From NCBI GenBank assembly GCA_016218545.1, contig JACRDQ010000018.1, positions 186,001-250,000 on the forward strand: 64,000 nucleotides of DNA, written 5' to 3'. Positions 18,026 to 26,510 of this stretch are shown here, in pieces. Position numbers and translations under genes: made by a program. The DNA comes from Elusimicrobiota bacterium (GTDB lineage Bacteria; Elusimicrobiota; Elusimicrobia; UBA1565; UBA9628). The stretch's first letter is position 1. Every line of letters starts with the position of its first letter. Under the pieces are notes generated by a model, which saw only the letters and a list, made by a program, of their open reading frames with translations, was not told the origin of the DNA and searched no databases.

Positions 18026-18340
18026 ATGGCGGAAGACCAGACCCTCGACCTCGTGACGATCGTCATCCAGTACAAGGACGAGTCCAAAGTCCTCGACGCC
18101 ATCACCAAGGCAGGAGCCACGGGCGTCACCTACTTCTACGGCAGGGGCACCGGGGTACGCCAGCGCCTGGGCGTGTTGGGCAAGCTCATCGAGGCGGAGA
18201 AGGTCGTCATCTTCACGGCGGTCGCGCCGGACAAGACGCAGGCGGTGGTCAAGGCCGCCACGGAAGCCGCGCACCTCACCCATCCGGGCAAGGGTTTCCT
18301 CTGCGTGCACAAGGTCCAGCAGACGGTCGGGCTCTTCTAG
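18026..18340 (+). CDS. PII-like nitrogen regulator family protein
   Basis: Protein of 104 residues with the PII ferredoxin-like fold pattern: a first strand LDLVTIVIQYKDESKVLDAI, then AGATGVTYFYGRGTGVRQ and a final GKGFLCVHKV strand. It lacks the canonical T-loop with the uridylylated Tyr of GlnB/GlnK, so it belongs to divergent PII-like proteins whose ligand is unknown. It starts 22 nt after tRNA-Arg. Its TAG stop shares a CTAG tetramer with the stop of the convergent gene on the other strand. Confidence 0.7.
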   Translation: MAEDQTLDLVTIVIQYKDESKVLDAITKAGATGVTYFYGRGTGVRQRLGVLGKLIEAEKVVIFTAVAPDKTQAVVKAATEAAHLTHPGKGFLCVHKVQQTVGLF

Positions 18341-19086
18341 CGGAAGAAGCCCCAACCGGCGATCCCGGCGCAGGACAGGAGGGTCGCGCCCAGGCCCCTG
18401 AGCAGGGTGTTCCACAGGGGGTAGTTCTGGTCGAGCATGCGGATGAACATCCCGGTCAGCAGAAGATACCCGGCAGGCGCGTAGAAGAACTCCATGGGGA
18501 TGATGGGCCAAGGGTTGAGGCGCGAGGCCCAGTAGAAGGCGAACATCCCGAGGCTCAGCCACATGAGCCAGTGGCACGACAGGCCGAAGAGCATGGTCAG
18601 GTAGAACTTGGCCAGGCACCGCGCCACGGGCACCAAGCCCAGGAAGAGCACGACCACGGTGAAGAGACCGATCACGGCCAGGCCGGCCAGGACCTTGGTC
18701 CGGAACCTCAAGTAAAGCTTCCTGAGAGACTCGGTGCCGCGCAGGACCCCGGCTTGCCAGCGCGTGGCGGCAGTAGGCCGGTCCTCCTTGAGGGCCTTGA
18801 GGATGGAGGTCGCGACATCGGCCTGAGAGGGCTGACCCGAGCCTGAGGAGAGGCCGCTCAGCTTGACGAGCTGGTCCAGGGGGAGGTCCTCGAGGCGGCC
18901 GTTCTTCAAGGCCTGGAACTGGGCGTCCGCCGAGGCGTCTGCGGCCTTGCCGGAGCGGGCGGCGGACAGGGCCTGGGCCATGCCGGACACGGCCTTGGAA
19001 TCGAGGCCGGCCGGGCTGAAGAACTGCGGGGCCGCCATGGCCGCCCCGGCCAGGGCGAGCACTTGGACGATGGGGCCCCAGCGCAT
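18337..19086 (-). CDS. Exported/membrane protein of unknown function
   Basis: Protein of 249 residues with a signal-like N-terminus (IVQVLALAGAAMAAPQFF). A soluble, Ala/Ser-rich helical stretch covers about residues 25-120, and four membrane segments lie in the C-terminal half (about 130-152, 157-178, 187-205, 222-245). The N-terminal part carries short helices such as LPLDQLVKLSGLS. No family was recognised. It starts 1 nt after the stop of the next gene upstream, so it is co-transcribed with it and probably with the ABC exporter pair. Confidence 0.75.
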   Translation of the reverse strand: MRWGPIVQVLALAGAAMAAPQFFSPAGLDSKAVSGMAQALSAARSGKAADASADAQFQALKNGRLEDLPLDQLVKLSGLSSGSGQPSQADVATSILKALKEDRPTAATRWQAGVLRGTESLRKLYLRFRTKVLAGLAVIGLFTVVVLFLGLVPVARCLAKFYLTMLFGLSCHWLMWLSLGMFAFYWASRLNPWPIIPMEFFYAPAGYLLLTGMFIRMLDQNYPLWNTLLRGLGATLLSCAGIAGWGFFR

Positions 19087-19087
19087 C

Positions 19088-19576
19088 TCAGGACTCCGGG
19101 TTCGCGGTCTGGACGGCTTCCCAGCCCGCGCGCACGCCGCGCTCGCGGCTGGCGGGCATGAAGGCCTCGAGGAACTGCTCGAGGGCGGCCTGGCCTTTCA
19201 CGTCCACGGTGGCGTTGAAGGCCTGGCCCTCTTTGAGCAATAACTGCCACCTGCCCGAGTCGAGCAGGAGGGTGCGGGTGTAGCCGTTCACCTGTCCCAC
19301 GGTGTCGAAGGAGATGACGAGCCTGCCGCTCTTGGCGCAGAGGTCGAGGTGCTTGACCACCTCGGGGTCGGAGAGGTCGAGCACGCGGTGGATGAAGTAG
19401 GGCTGGTTGGGCACGTCGTAGAGTTGGAGGAGGACGGCGAAGAGCGAGCCCGGCGCGAGCTTGAAGAGCCTGGGCTCGAGGGTGCAACGCACGTCCCTGA
19501 AGCGTTCAGGCTGGACCACGCGGACCTGCCAGGCAGGCAGGCCGTCGATGACCGCCAATCGCACCGCGTGGTTCAT
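19088..19576 (-). CDS. Hypothetical protein downstream of the ABC exporter
   Basis: Protein of 162 residues with no signal or membrane segment. It is a mixed alpha/beta protein with ERFRDVRCTLEPRLFKL and PYFIHRVLDLSDPEVVKHL. I do not recognise a family. The ATG at 19576 is preferred to the one at 19606 because GGAG lies 10 nt upstream of it and because the longer form would start inside the exporter gene. It is translated in the same direction as the two exporter genes and the membrane protein, suggesting one operon. Confidence 0.7.
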   Translation of the reverse strand: MNHAVRLAVIDGLPAWQVRVVQPERFRDVRCTLEPRLFKLAPGSLFAVLLQLYDVPNQPYFIHRVLDLSDPEVVKHLDLCAKSGRLVISFDTVGQVNGYTRTLLLDSGRWQLLLKEGQAFNATVDVKGQAALEQFLEAFMPASRERGVRAGWEAVQTANPES

Positions 19577-19595
19577 GCTCCAAGGTCTCCGGTGA

Positions 19596-21347
19596 CTATT
19601 GTACATCCTTCAGCTCGCTTTCGAGCTTCACGCGCTGATAGATCTCCCGGTAAGGGCCGCCGCTGCGCATGAGGGACTCGTGGGTGCCGGCCTGGGCCAC
19701 GGCCCCGTTCTCGAGGGTCAAGATGAGGTCGGCCGCGGCCACGGTCTTGGGCCTGTGGGTGATGAAGACCTGCAGGGCTCCGGGCAGGAAGGTGCGCAGG
19801 GCCTCCCAGAGCCGGTCCTCGGTGTCCGCGTCCATGGCCGAGGTGCAGTCGTCCAGGAGGAGGATGGCCGGCCGGCCTGCCAGAGCGCGCGCCACGGCCA
19901 CGCGCTGCTTCTGCCCGCCCGAAAGGGTGAGGCCCCTGGGGCCCACGACCGTGTCGATGCCCTTGGGCAAGGACGCGACCTCGGCGGACAGCTGGGCCGC
20001 GTCCAGGGCGGCGCGCACCTCCTTGGGAGTCACGCCGGGCCGGCCCAGGGACACGTTCTCGGCCAGGGTGCCGGAGAAGATCACGGGCTCCTGGGGGGCA
20101 AAGCCGATCAGTCCCCGCCAGTCCGCGACCCGCAGGTCCCGGATGTCGGTCTCGCCCAAGAGGACGCGGCCCGAGCTCGTGTCCAGGAGCCTGGGAATGA
20201 GCGCCATGAGCAGGGACTTGCCCGACCCGAGCCTGCCCACCACGGCCACGCGCTGGCCCGCTTTGGCGCTGAAGGAGAGGTCCCGCAGGAGGTCCGGGAC
20301 CTCGGGGGAGGGCCGGTAGGAGACGCCTGAGAACTCGAGCGACACCGAGCCCTCGGGCAAGGAGGCCGGGGAGGGGGGATCCTGGATCGTGGTGACGGCG
20401 TCGAGCATCTCCTGGAGCCGGAGCACGCAGACCCCGGCCCTCCTTCCCGAGACCACGAAGTTGCCGATGTCGAAGACGGGCCAGGTCAGCATGGACGCGA
20501 AGAACTGGAAGGCCACGAGGTCTCCCAGGCTGAGCCGGCCCTCCATCACCTGCAGGCCTCCGACCATGAACACGAGGATGGTGCCGGCCACCTCGCCGTT
20601 ATGGAAGACGGAGCCGAAGGCGGCGTGGACCCGGGCTGCTGCCACCTCGGCGTCCCGCTGGGCCTGGACCTTCTGCCCGAAGATCTGCTCCTGGCAGGCC
20701 TCCTTGCGGTTGGCCTTGACCACCCGGATGCCCGAGAAGCAGGCCTCCAGGAAGCTGAAGATGGCGGAGATGGCCTTCTGCACCTCGCTGAAGCGCTCGC
20801 TGATGAGGCGGCGCACCCGCACGTGGAAGGCCAGCAGGAAGGGGAGCGGCACCACGGCCCAGAGGCAGAGCCCGGGGTTCAAGGCCAGCATGGTTCCGAA
20901 GGCGGCGGCGAAGGTCACGCCGGACTGGATCGCGCGGAAGACCCCGGAGCAGGCGAACCAGGAGAGCTTCTCCTGCACGTCGTCGACGAGGCGGGTCACG
21001 ATGTCGCCGGTGGGGTAGCGGTGGTAGAAGCCGCGGTCGAGGCGCACGATGTGCTCGAAGACGGCCTGGCGGATCTCCCACTCGAGCCTCATGTTCATCC
21101 AGGCCCTGTTGCGGATGGCGAACATGTTGACCACGGCCATGGCCACGCCCGCGCCGAGGATGACGCCCGCGTCCCGCAGGATGAAGCCGTAGGTGAAGCC
21201 CGCCTTCAGGCCGTCGATGAGGTGCCGCATCACCAGGGGCATGACGACCTGGGCCGCCGCGACCACGACGCCCAGGAACACGATAAGGGTCATCCGTCCC
21301 CGGTGCCGGGCCCAGTACGGGAACACGAATCGGATGGCTCTGATCAT
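19596..21347 (-). CDS. ABC exporter half-transporter with degenerate Walker B
   Basis: Protein of 583 residues: six membrane helices (about 1-310), then a nucleotide-binding domain. Walker A is VGRLGSGKSLLM, the signature is a canonical LSGGQKQRVAVARA and the switch motif FITHRPKT keeps its His. Walker B reads AILLLDDCTSAMD, so the catalytic Glu is replaced by Asp. This is the degenerate member of a heterodimeric exporter; its partner overlaps it by 4 nt upstream. The substrate (lipid, peptide or drug) is not evident. Confidence 0.93.
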   Translation of the reverse strand: MIRAIRFVFPYWARHRGRMTLIVFLGVVVAAAQVVMPLVMRHLIDGLKAGFTYGFILRDAGVILGAGVAMAVVNMFAIRNRAWMNMRLEWEIRQAVFEHIVRLDRGFYHRYPTGDIVTRLVDDVQEKLSWFACSGVFRAIQSGVTFAAAFGTMLALNPGLCLWAVVPLPFLLAFHVRVRRLISERFSEVQKAISAIFSFLEACFSGIRVVKANRKEACQEQIFGQKVQAQRDAEVAAARVHAAFGSVFHNGEVAGTILVFMVGGLQVMEGRLSLGDLVAFQFFASMLTWPVFDIGNFVVSGRRAGVCVLRLQEMLDAVTTIQDPPSPASLPEGSVSLEFSGVSYRPSPEVPDLLRDLSFSAKAGQRVAVVGRLGSGKSLLMALIPRLLDTSSGRVLLGETDIRDLRVADWRGLIGFAPQEPVIFSGTLAENVSLGRPGVTPKEVRAALDAAQLSAEVASLPKGIDTVVGPRGLTLSGGQKQRVAVARALAGRPAILLLDDCTSAMDADTEDRLWEALRTFLPGALQVFITHRPKTVAAADLILTLENGAVAQAGTHESLMRSGGPYREIYQRVKLESELKDVQ

Positions 21348-23128
21348 TCGGTGAACTGGAGGCGGAAGAGCTTGGCGTAGGCGCCGGACTTGGCCAGGAG
21401 CTCGGCATGGGTGCCGGACTCCTCGACCCGGCCCTGCCGCACCACGAGGATGCGGTGGCTGTGCCGCACCGTGGAGAGACGGTGGGCCACGACGATCGAG
21501 GTGCGGTCGCGCATGAGGCGCTCCATGGCGGCCTGGATGGTGCGCTCGGTGTGGGGGTCCACGGAAGAGGTCGCCTCGTCGAGCACGAGGAGCGCGGGGT
21601 CGAGCACCATGGCGCGCACCAGCGAGAGCACCTGCTTCTCGCCGGTGGAGAGGTTGGCCCCGCGCTCGATGACCTCGCGGTCCAGGGCGATGCGGCGCAC
21701 CACGCTCTCCAGCCCCAGGACCCGGATGGCGTCGTGCACCTTCTCGTCGGGTACGGAGCGGTCCATGAGCTTGAGGTTGTCCATCACGGTGCCGGGAAAG
21801 AGGTAGATGTCCTGCTGGACCAATCCCATGAGGGAGCGCAGGTCCGTCTGGGACATGTCGCGGATGCTGATCCCGTCGACGAGGATGTCCCCGGCCTGCG
21901 GCAGGTAGAACTTGAAAAGCAGGCTAACGAGCGAGGTCTTGCCGCCCCCGGTGTCGCCCACGAGGGCGAGCCGCGTGCCCTTGGGCACGGTGAAGGAGAC
22001 GTCGCGCAGGGCCCAGGGCGCATCCTCAGCGTAACGCAGGCTCACCCCGCGGAACTCGACGCCGTGCTCGATGCGGCTCAGGAACCTCGGGGAGGGAGGA
22101 TCGGTCACGGAGCACGGGGTGTCGAGGAGCTCGAAGATCCTCTGCCCGGCGGCGAAGGAACGCTGGATGGTGCCCAGGTGCTCGGTGATGTGGAAGATGG
22201 GCTCGAAGACCTGCTGGACGTAGAGGATGAACATCACCAGGGTCCCTATGGACACGGACCCGAGCAGGACCCACTTGCCGCCCAGACCGAGGATGACGGC
22301 CATGGCCACGGGCTCGAGCACGAGCACGGAGATGAAGAAGTAGACGGCCAGGGCCTCCGCGCGGTAGTTGGCCTCGAATTTGCGGCGGCTCAAGGCGCTC
22401 AGGCGGGCGTTCGTGTCCGCCTGCCGGCCGTAGGCCTGCACCACGGCCATGCCCTGGACCCGCTCCGTGAGCCAGCCGCTCAGCTCTGCCGTGAGCCTGC
22501 GGACCGCCAAGAAGGGGGCCGCGCTCTTGCGCACGAAGAGCAGGCAGGCCACGGTGACGGGCGGCAGGAGGCCTGCCACCACCAGGGTGAGGCGCACGTC
22601 CACCGTGGCCATGACCGCGAACATGCCCACGAACATGGCTAGGTCCCTGAAGATGAGCACCGCGGTATCCGCGAAGAGCCCGCGGAGCTCGCCTGCGTCC
22701 GCCTCGACCCGGGCGTTCACGCGGCCCACCGGGGTGCGGTCGTAGTACTCCAGGCCCAGGCAGAGGAGGTGATTGAAGACCCGCTTCTTCAAGCCCAGGA
22801 GCACGTCCTGTCCCAGGGTCTCGAGCGTGACCCGTAGGAGATAGGTGAAGGCCGCGGACGCGATAGTCACCAGGAAGAAGCACCCCAGGGTGAGCACCAG
22901 GCCCCTGGGGTTGCGACTCCCGATGTCCACGTCGATGGCGCGGCGCAGGAGCAACGGGCCGGAGAGGTTGGCCACGCTGGCCACGCTGAGGAAGACCACG
23001 GCCTTGGCCACCGCGCCCCAGCGTCCGGCGAGCAGGCCTGCGAGACGGCGTCCGGTGGCGCGGTAGCGGATGCGTCCCGCTCCAGCCTCGTCCTCTTCCT
23101 CGAACGGATAATCCACTCCGCCGTGCAT
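21344..23128 (-). CDS. ABC exporter half-transporter with degenerate signature motif
   Basis: Protein of 594 residues: acidic N-terminus (YPFEEEDEAG), six membrane helices (about 30-325), then the ATPase domain. Walker A is VGDTGGGKTSLVS, Walker B LLVLDEATSSVD keeps the catalytic Glu, and the His of VVAHRLSTV is present. The signature is altered to LSTGEKQVLSLVRA. With the downstream subunit this gives one normal and one degenerate ATP site, the layout of TmrAB- or BmrCD-like exporters. ATG 23128 is chosen because a TATCAT -10 (23136-23141, minus strand) ends 7 nt upstream. Confidence 0.93.
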   Translation of the reverse strand: MHGGVDYPFEEEDEAGAGRIRYRATGRRLAGLLAGRWGAVAKAVVFLSVASVANLSGPLLLRRAIDVDIGSRNPRGLVLTLGCFFLVTIASAAFTYLLRVTLETLGQDVLLGLKKRVFNHLLCLGLEYYDRTPVGRVNARVEADAGELRGLFADTAVLIFRDLAMFVGMFAVMATVDVRLTLVVAGLLPPVTVACLLFVRKSAAPFLAVRRLTAELSGWLTERVQGMAVVQAYGRQADTNARLSALSRRKFEANYRAEALAVYFFISVLVLEPVAMAVILGLGGKWVLLGSVSIGTLVMFILYVQQVFEPIFHITEHLGTIQRSFAAGQRIFELLDTPCSVTDPPSPRFLSRIEHGVEFRGVSLRYAEDAPWALRDVSFTVPKGTRLALVGDTGGGKTSLVSLLFKFYLPQAGDILVDGISIRDMSQTDLRSLMGLVQQDIYLFPGTVMDNLKLMDRSVPDEKVHDAIRVLGLESVVRRIALDREVIERGANLSTGEKQVLSLVRAMVLDPALLVLDEATSSVDPHTERTIQAAMERLMRDRTSIVVAHRLSTVRHSHRILVVRQGRVEESGTHAELLAKSGAYAKLFRLQFTE

Positions 23129-23154
23129 GAGCACAATGATACACAATGCACGCT

Positions 23155-23178
23155 CCGATGTCTGACACCAGGTGTTGC
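23155..23178 (+). repeat. 24-bp direct repeat, left copy
   Basis: The 24-bp word beginning CCGATGTCTGACACCAGG and ending TGTTGC is repeated exactly and in the same orientation at 25273-25296. The two copies frame the radical-SAM-like gene. The right copy is part of a larger perfect inverted repeat. Confidence 0.9.
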
Positions 23179-23208
23179 TTTGGGGGGAAATGATATCATC
23201 GAGCCGGC

Positions 23209-25212
23209 ATGCGGCTGCTCATCCTCGAGTTCTTCCCGACCGTGCTGTGCCGCAACGAGAAGGCGTTCTTCTTCCCGTTCCTGAGCGGCATCGGCCGCTC
23301 GCACGGCTGCGACCCGGTCTGGCTCTGCCTGGGCGAGACCTTGAGGCCCGACGGCGCCGAGTCCTCGGGCAGGATCTTCAGGGCCGTGCCCACGGCCTTG
23401 GACCTCAAGCTCCTGGCAGCCAGGCTCAAGGGCCTGAAAGCCACGCACATCGTCTCGAGCGAGCTGCTCAGCCCCGCGGCCCTGCGGGTCCTGCGCTCCG
23501 CTGCTCCCCAGGCCAAGCTCCTGGTCATGCCCACGCCCCAGGAGGTCCACTCGGCCTCGTCCATGCCCCGACGATGCGCGATGCGGTCGCACGCCGACGC
23601 CCTCTCCCCAGAGCCGGAGCACCGGAAGTTCTTTCCGAAGTGCGGCTGGTTCCTCGATTGGCTGGGCGTCCGGGACGAGACCCTGGCAGGCTCCTACCTG
23701 GTGGAGGCGGAGCCCGACTACCGGGCCGAGATGCTCAACGAGGCTGCCCGGTTCTCCCAGGCGCACATCACCATCATGGGCGGGAGCCTTTGCGGCAACC
23801 TCAGGACCCTGGACAGGAACCCGTGCTTCGCCAAGGTCCTGTCCAAGCACGCGGACCACCGGGGGTGCGCCTTCTGCGGGAGCACCATGCACCCGTTCTC
23901 TCCGCCGGGACAGGACGTGCCCGGATTGGTGGAACGCCAGTTCCGGGCCATCCTCAAGAGCCGGAAGGGGCAGAGCCGGACCAAGGGCGTCTACGAGTTC
24001 TTCGACATCCACGCCTTCCGCAGGTTCGACGAGGTCTTCGAGGTCGTGCTGAGGCTCGGCGTGCCTTCCGGGGTCTTCCTATTCAACCCGCGGATCGACG
24101 ACGTGCTGACCGCGGCCGACCGCATCGAGAAGGTCCTTCCGCGCCTGGCCAAGGCCGGCCACGAGGTGCGCATCCTCAGCATGGGCATCGAGAACTTCTC
24201 TCCGGCCGAGAACCTGCGCTTCAACAAGGACATCTCCCCGGCCCAGGTCGACCGGCTCATCGAGCTCACCCGCCGCTGGGGCAAGGCCTATCCCAAGGTC
24301 TTCCGGCCCTTCAAGGGCGGGAGCAGCCTGCCCGAGTTCGGGGTCATCCTCTACACGCCCTGGACCACGCTCAAGGACCTCAGAATCAACCTGGAGGCTG
24401 CCTCGGCCAGGGGGTTCGGAGGCGCGGGCTACTGGCTCTACTCGACACTGCTCATGTACCCTGACTCACCCCTGCACAGCCTGGCGCTCGAGGAGAAGGG
24501 CATCGCGGCCAAGCGCTTCCCGGACCGGGGAGCGGTCTACGGCGCCTTCTCCAACGAGGAGGAGTCGCGCTCCGTGGTGCCGTGGAAGTTCAAGGACACG
24601 AAGGTCGCGGATTTCTTCGCCATCATGGTGCGCGTCTCAGCCGCGGCCATGGAAGGGGCGGGCTGCCCCTTCTTCAAGGGCGACCGGGAATTCCGCGGCC
24701 TCGAGCGCATCTACACCGAAGCCTCGGAATCCTGCCGGGTCACGCCCCTGGCCGTTGCGTTCCGGCTCCTGGGCCTCATGGAGCGCGGGACCCGGGGTTC
24801 CAAAGAGGAGCTGCTCAGGGAAGCGGTCCGAGAGCCGGCCCAGTCCGCCGGCCCATCCGAGGAGCATGCCGGACGGCGCTTCGCGCCGTCCTCTCCCACG
24901 GCCCGGGCCGGGGAGAAGCTCTTCCGGAAGCTCGCCTCCAGGACGCCGAGGGACCTTCGCAGCCTCAAGTTCTGCGGCGTGCAGGAGACCCCGACCCCGG
25001 TGGGTCGCGCCATCTGCGTGTCCGTATCCGTGGCAGGCCGGAGACTCGACCTCGACCTGGTGGATGCCTCGGCTCCAGGGCCGTACTTCCTCCGATCGCG
25101 GCGCTTCAAGGCGGTCCTGAGCAGGACCACGCCCAGTTCGGACCCTTCCGAGCGCAAGGCCCTCGAAGCGCTCCTGCTCCTCATCGACAAGTCCTGCGCC
25201 GCTGCAGCGTAA
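23209..25212 (+). CDS. Radical-SAM-like protein with atypical cysteine motif
   Basis: Protein of 667 residues. Residues 1-190 look like a Rossmann/B12-binding-type domain (MRLLILEFFPTVLC; THIVSSELLSP) without the DxHxxG cobalamin motif. A cysteine cluster follows: Cys195, Cys206, Cys220 and Cys223, with GCAFCGSTM in the place where radical SAM enzymes have CxxxCxxC. Downstream strands such as FGVILYTPWTTLKDLRINLE are typical of the radical SAM barrel. A C-terminal alpha/beta tail covers about 570-667. The spacing C-x13-C-x2-C is unusual. It is divergent from an ABC exporter and bracketed by direct repeats. Peptide or lipid modification is possible but no precursor gene is seen. Confidence 0.6.
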   Translation: MRLLILEFFPTVLCRNEKAFFFPFLSGIGRSHGCDPVWLCLGETLRPDGAESSGRIFRAVPTALDLKLLAARLKGLKATHIVSSELLSPAALRVLRSAAPQAKLLVMPTPQEVHSASSMPRRCAMRSHADALSPEPEHRKFFPKCGWFLDWLGVRDETLAGSYLVEAEPDYRAEMLNEAARFSQAHITIMGGSLCGNLRTLDRNPCFAKVLSKHADHRGCAFCGSTMHPFSPPGQDVPGLVERQFRAILKSRKGQSRTKGVYEFFDIHAFRRFDEVFEVVLRLGVPSGVFLFNPRIDDVLTAADRIEKVLPRLAKAGHEVRILSMGIENFSPAENLRFNKDISPAQVDRLIELTRRWGKAYPKVFRPFKGGSSLPEFGVILYTPWTTLKDLRINLEAASARGFGGAGYWLYSTLLMYPDSPLHSLALEEKGIAAKRFPDRGAVYGAFSNEEESRSVVPWKFKDTKVADFFAIMVRVSAAAMEGAGCPFFKGDREFRGLERIYTEASESCRVTPLAVAFRLLGLMERGTRGSKEELLREAVREPAQSAGPSEEHAGRRFAPSSPTARAGEKLFRKLASRTPRDLRSLKFCGVQETPTPVGRAICVSVSVAGRRLDLDLVDASAPGPYFLRSRRFKAVLSRTTPSSDPSERKALEALLLLIDKSCAAAA

Positions 25213-25220
25213 TGCACCTG

Positions 25221-25289
25221 CTGGTGTCAGACATCGGCCGTGTTGCATTTCTCCGGGAGTTCTGCAACACGGCCGATGTCTGACACCAG
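25221..25289. repeat. Perfect 27-bp inverted repeat with 15-nt loop
   Basis: Arms 25221-25247 and 25263-25289 are exact complements around the loop 25248-25262. The right arm contains most of the 24-bp word also found at 23155-23178. The left arm begins 8 nt after the radical-SAM-like stop codon, so the stem could also stop transcription, but there is no U-tract. Confidence 0.9.
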
Positions 25290-25381
25290 GTGTTGCGTTG
25301 CTGGGCGGGAGAACCGGGGGGTGCGCCCGGTGTCTCACGATTTGGTAGACTGTCTCAAGACGGATCTCAAGGAGGACTTCC

Positions 25382-26509
25382 ATGAGCGTTCTTCGGGTCA
25401 TCGCCGCAGCAGCCGTGCTCATCGCCTCGGGCGCAGGGTCCTGGGCGAGCGCTGCGCCGGCCTCGGGCGGGGAGCTCTCCCCCAAACAGATCTACCAGCA
25501 CTACGCTCCGGCCGTGGTCCTCGTCATGTGCTTCGGAGAGGACGGCAACGGCGAGCTCGGCACCGGCTCGGTCCTCGACGCCTCCGGGAAGGTCGTCACC
25601 AACGCCCACGTGGTCATCAGGAAGTCCACGGGCAAGCCCTTCCCGACCGTGCGGGTCTACTTCAAGCCCAGCCGCATCACCGGCGACCCGAAGACGGACC
25701 TGGCGAACCCCAAGGACGCGGTCGTGGTCGCCTACGACTCCAAGCTCGACCTGGCGGTCCTCGAGCTCAAGGAGAAGCCCGCAGGGCTCACCGTGATGCC
25801 CCTGGGCGACGCGGACTCGGTCGAGCCCGGAGACCAGGTCATCGCCATCGGCCACCCGGAGCAGGGCGGGCTCTGGACCCTGACGAGCGGAGTGGTCAGC
25901 ACCGTGGTCGCCAACCTCGGGGGCGTGCCGGGCAAGAACGCCTTCCAGACGGACGCGAGCATCAACCGCGGCAACTCGGGCGGCCCGCTCATCAGCCGGC
26001 GGGGCGCCATGATCGGGGTGAACACCTCCATGGCGCGCAAGGCTCCGGACGGCCTCACCATCACGGCCGTGAACTTCGCGGTCAAGACCAGCGTGGTCAA
26101 GGACTGGCTGGCCAGGGCCGGGGTCGCGGCCGACTACGAGGAGCTCGCTCCCGCGGGATCCGACGCCGCCCCGTCCGCGGCCGAGGCTCCAAAGACCAGG
26201 CCCGCCCCGCAGGCCGCAGCGCCGGCCTCGGCTCAGGCCCCGGAGCCCGAGCTCCCGGCTGTGGCTCCCGCGGCTCCCGAGGCCAAGCCCGCGCCGGAGA
26301 CCGTGGTCAAGACCCTGCCCAAGGGCAAGCGCAAGACCCTCGCCGACGAGATGGGCGCCAAGATCCTCACCCCGAAGAAGCCCTTCACCATCCAGGACTA
26401 CATCAGGAAAGGCATGGAGGAGATGGAGGACCTGGAGGATGAGATGCGTGGGGAGATCGACAAGCGCCGCGGAGAGATAGGCGGCGGGTCCGGGCCGGAC
26501 TCCGAGTAG
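25382..26509 (+). CDS. Exported S1C (trypsin-like, DegP-type) serine protease
   Basis: Protein of 375 residues with a signal peptide (about residues 1-25, ASGAGSWASA). The protease domain has the full triad: His76 in VTNAHVV, Asp123 in SKLDLAVLEL and Ser199 in INRGNSGGPL. No PDZ domain follows. Instead there is a Pro/Ala-rich linker (about 255-310) and a charged coiled segment (KGMEEMEDLEDEMRGEI) at the C-terminus. It probably acts in periplasmic protein quality control or processing. A strong AAGGAGG precedes the ATG, and a TAGACT -10 lies about 30 nt further upstream. Confidence 0.9.
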   Translation: MSVLRVIAAAAVLIASGAGSWASAAPASGGELSPKQIYQHYAPAVVLVMCFGEDGNGELGTGSVLDASGKVVTNAHVVIRKSTGKPFPTVRVYFKPSRITGDPKTDLANPKDAVVVAYDSKLDLAVLELKEKPAGLTVMPLGDADSVEPGDQVIAIGHPEQGGLWTLTSGVVSTVVANLGGVPGKNAFQTDASINRGNSGGPLISRRGAMIGVNTSMARKAPDGLTITAVNFAVKTSVVKDWLARAGVAADYEELAPAGSDAAPSAAEAPKTRPAPQAAAPASAQAPEPELPAVAPAAPEAKPAPETVVKTLPKGKRKTLADEMGAKILTPKKPFTIQDYIRKGMEEMEDLEDEMRGEIDKRRGEIGGGSGPDSE

Positions 26510-26510
26510 T

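Noticed and set aside
23129..25381. RiPP precursor peptide near the radical-SAM-like gene
   Set aside because: No short frame with a leader-like or Cys-rich core was found between the exporter, the radical-SAM-like gene and the protease gene.
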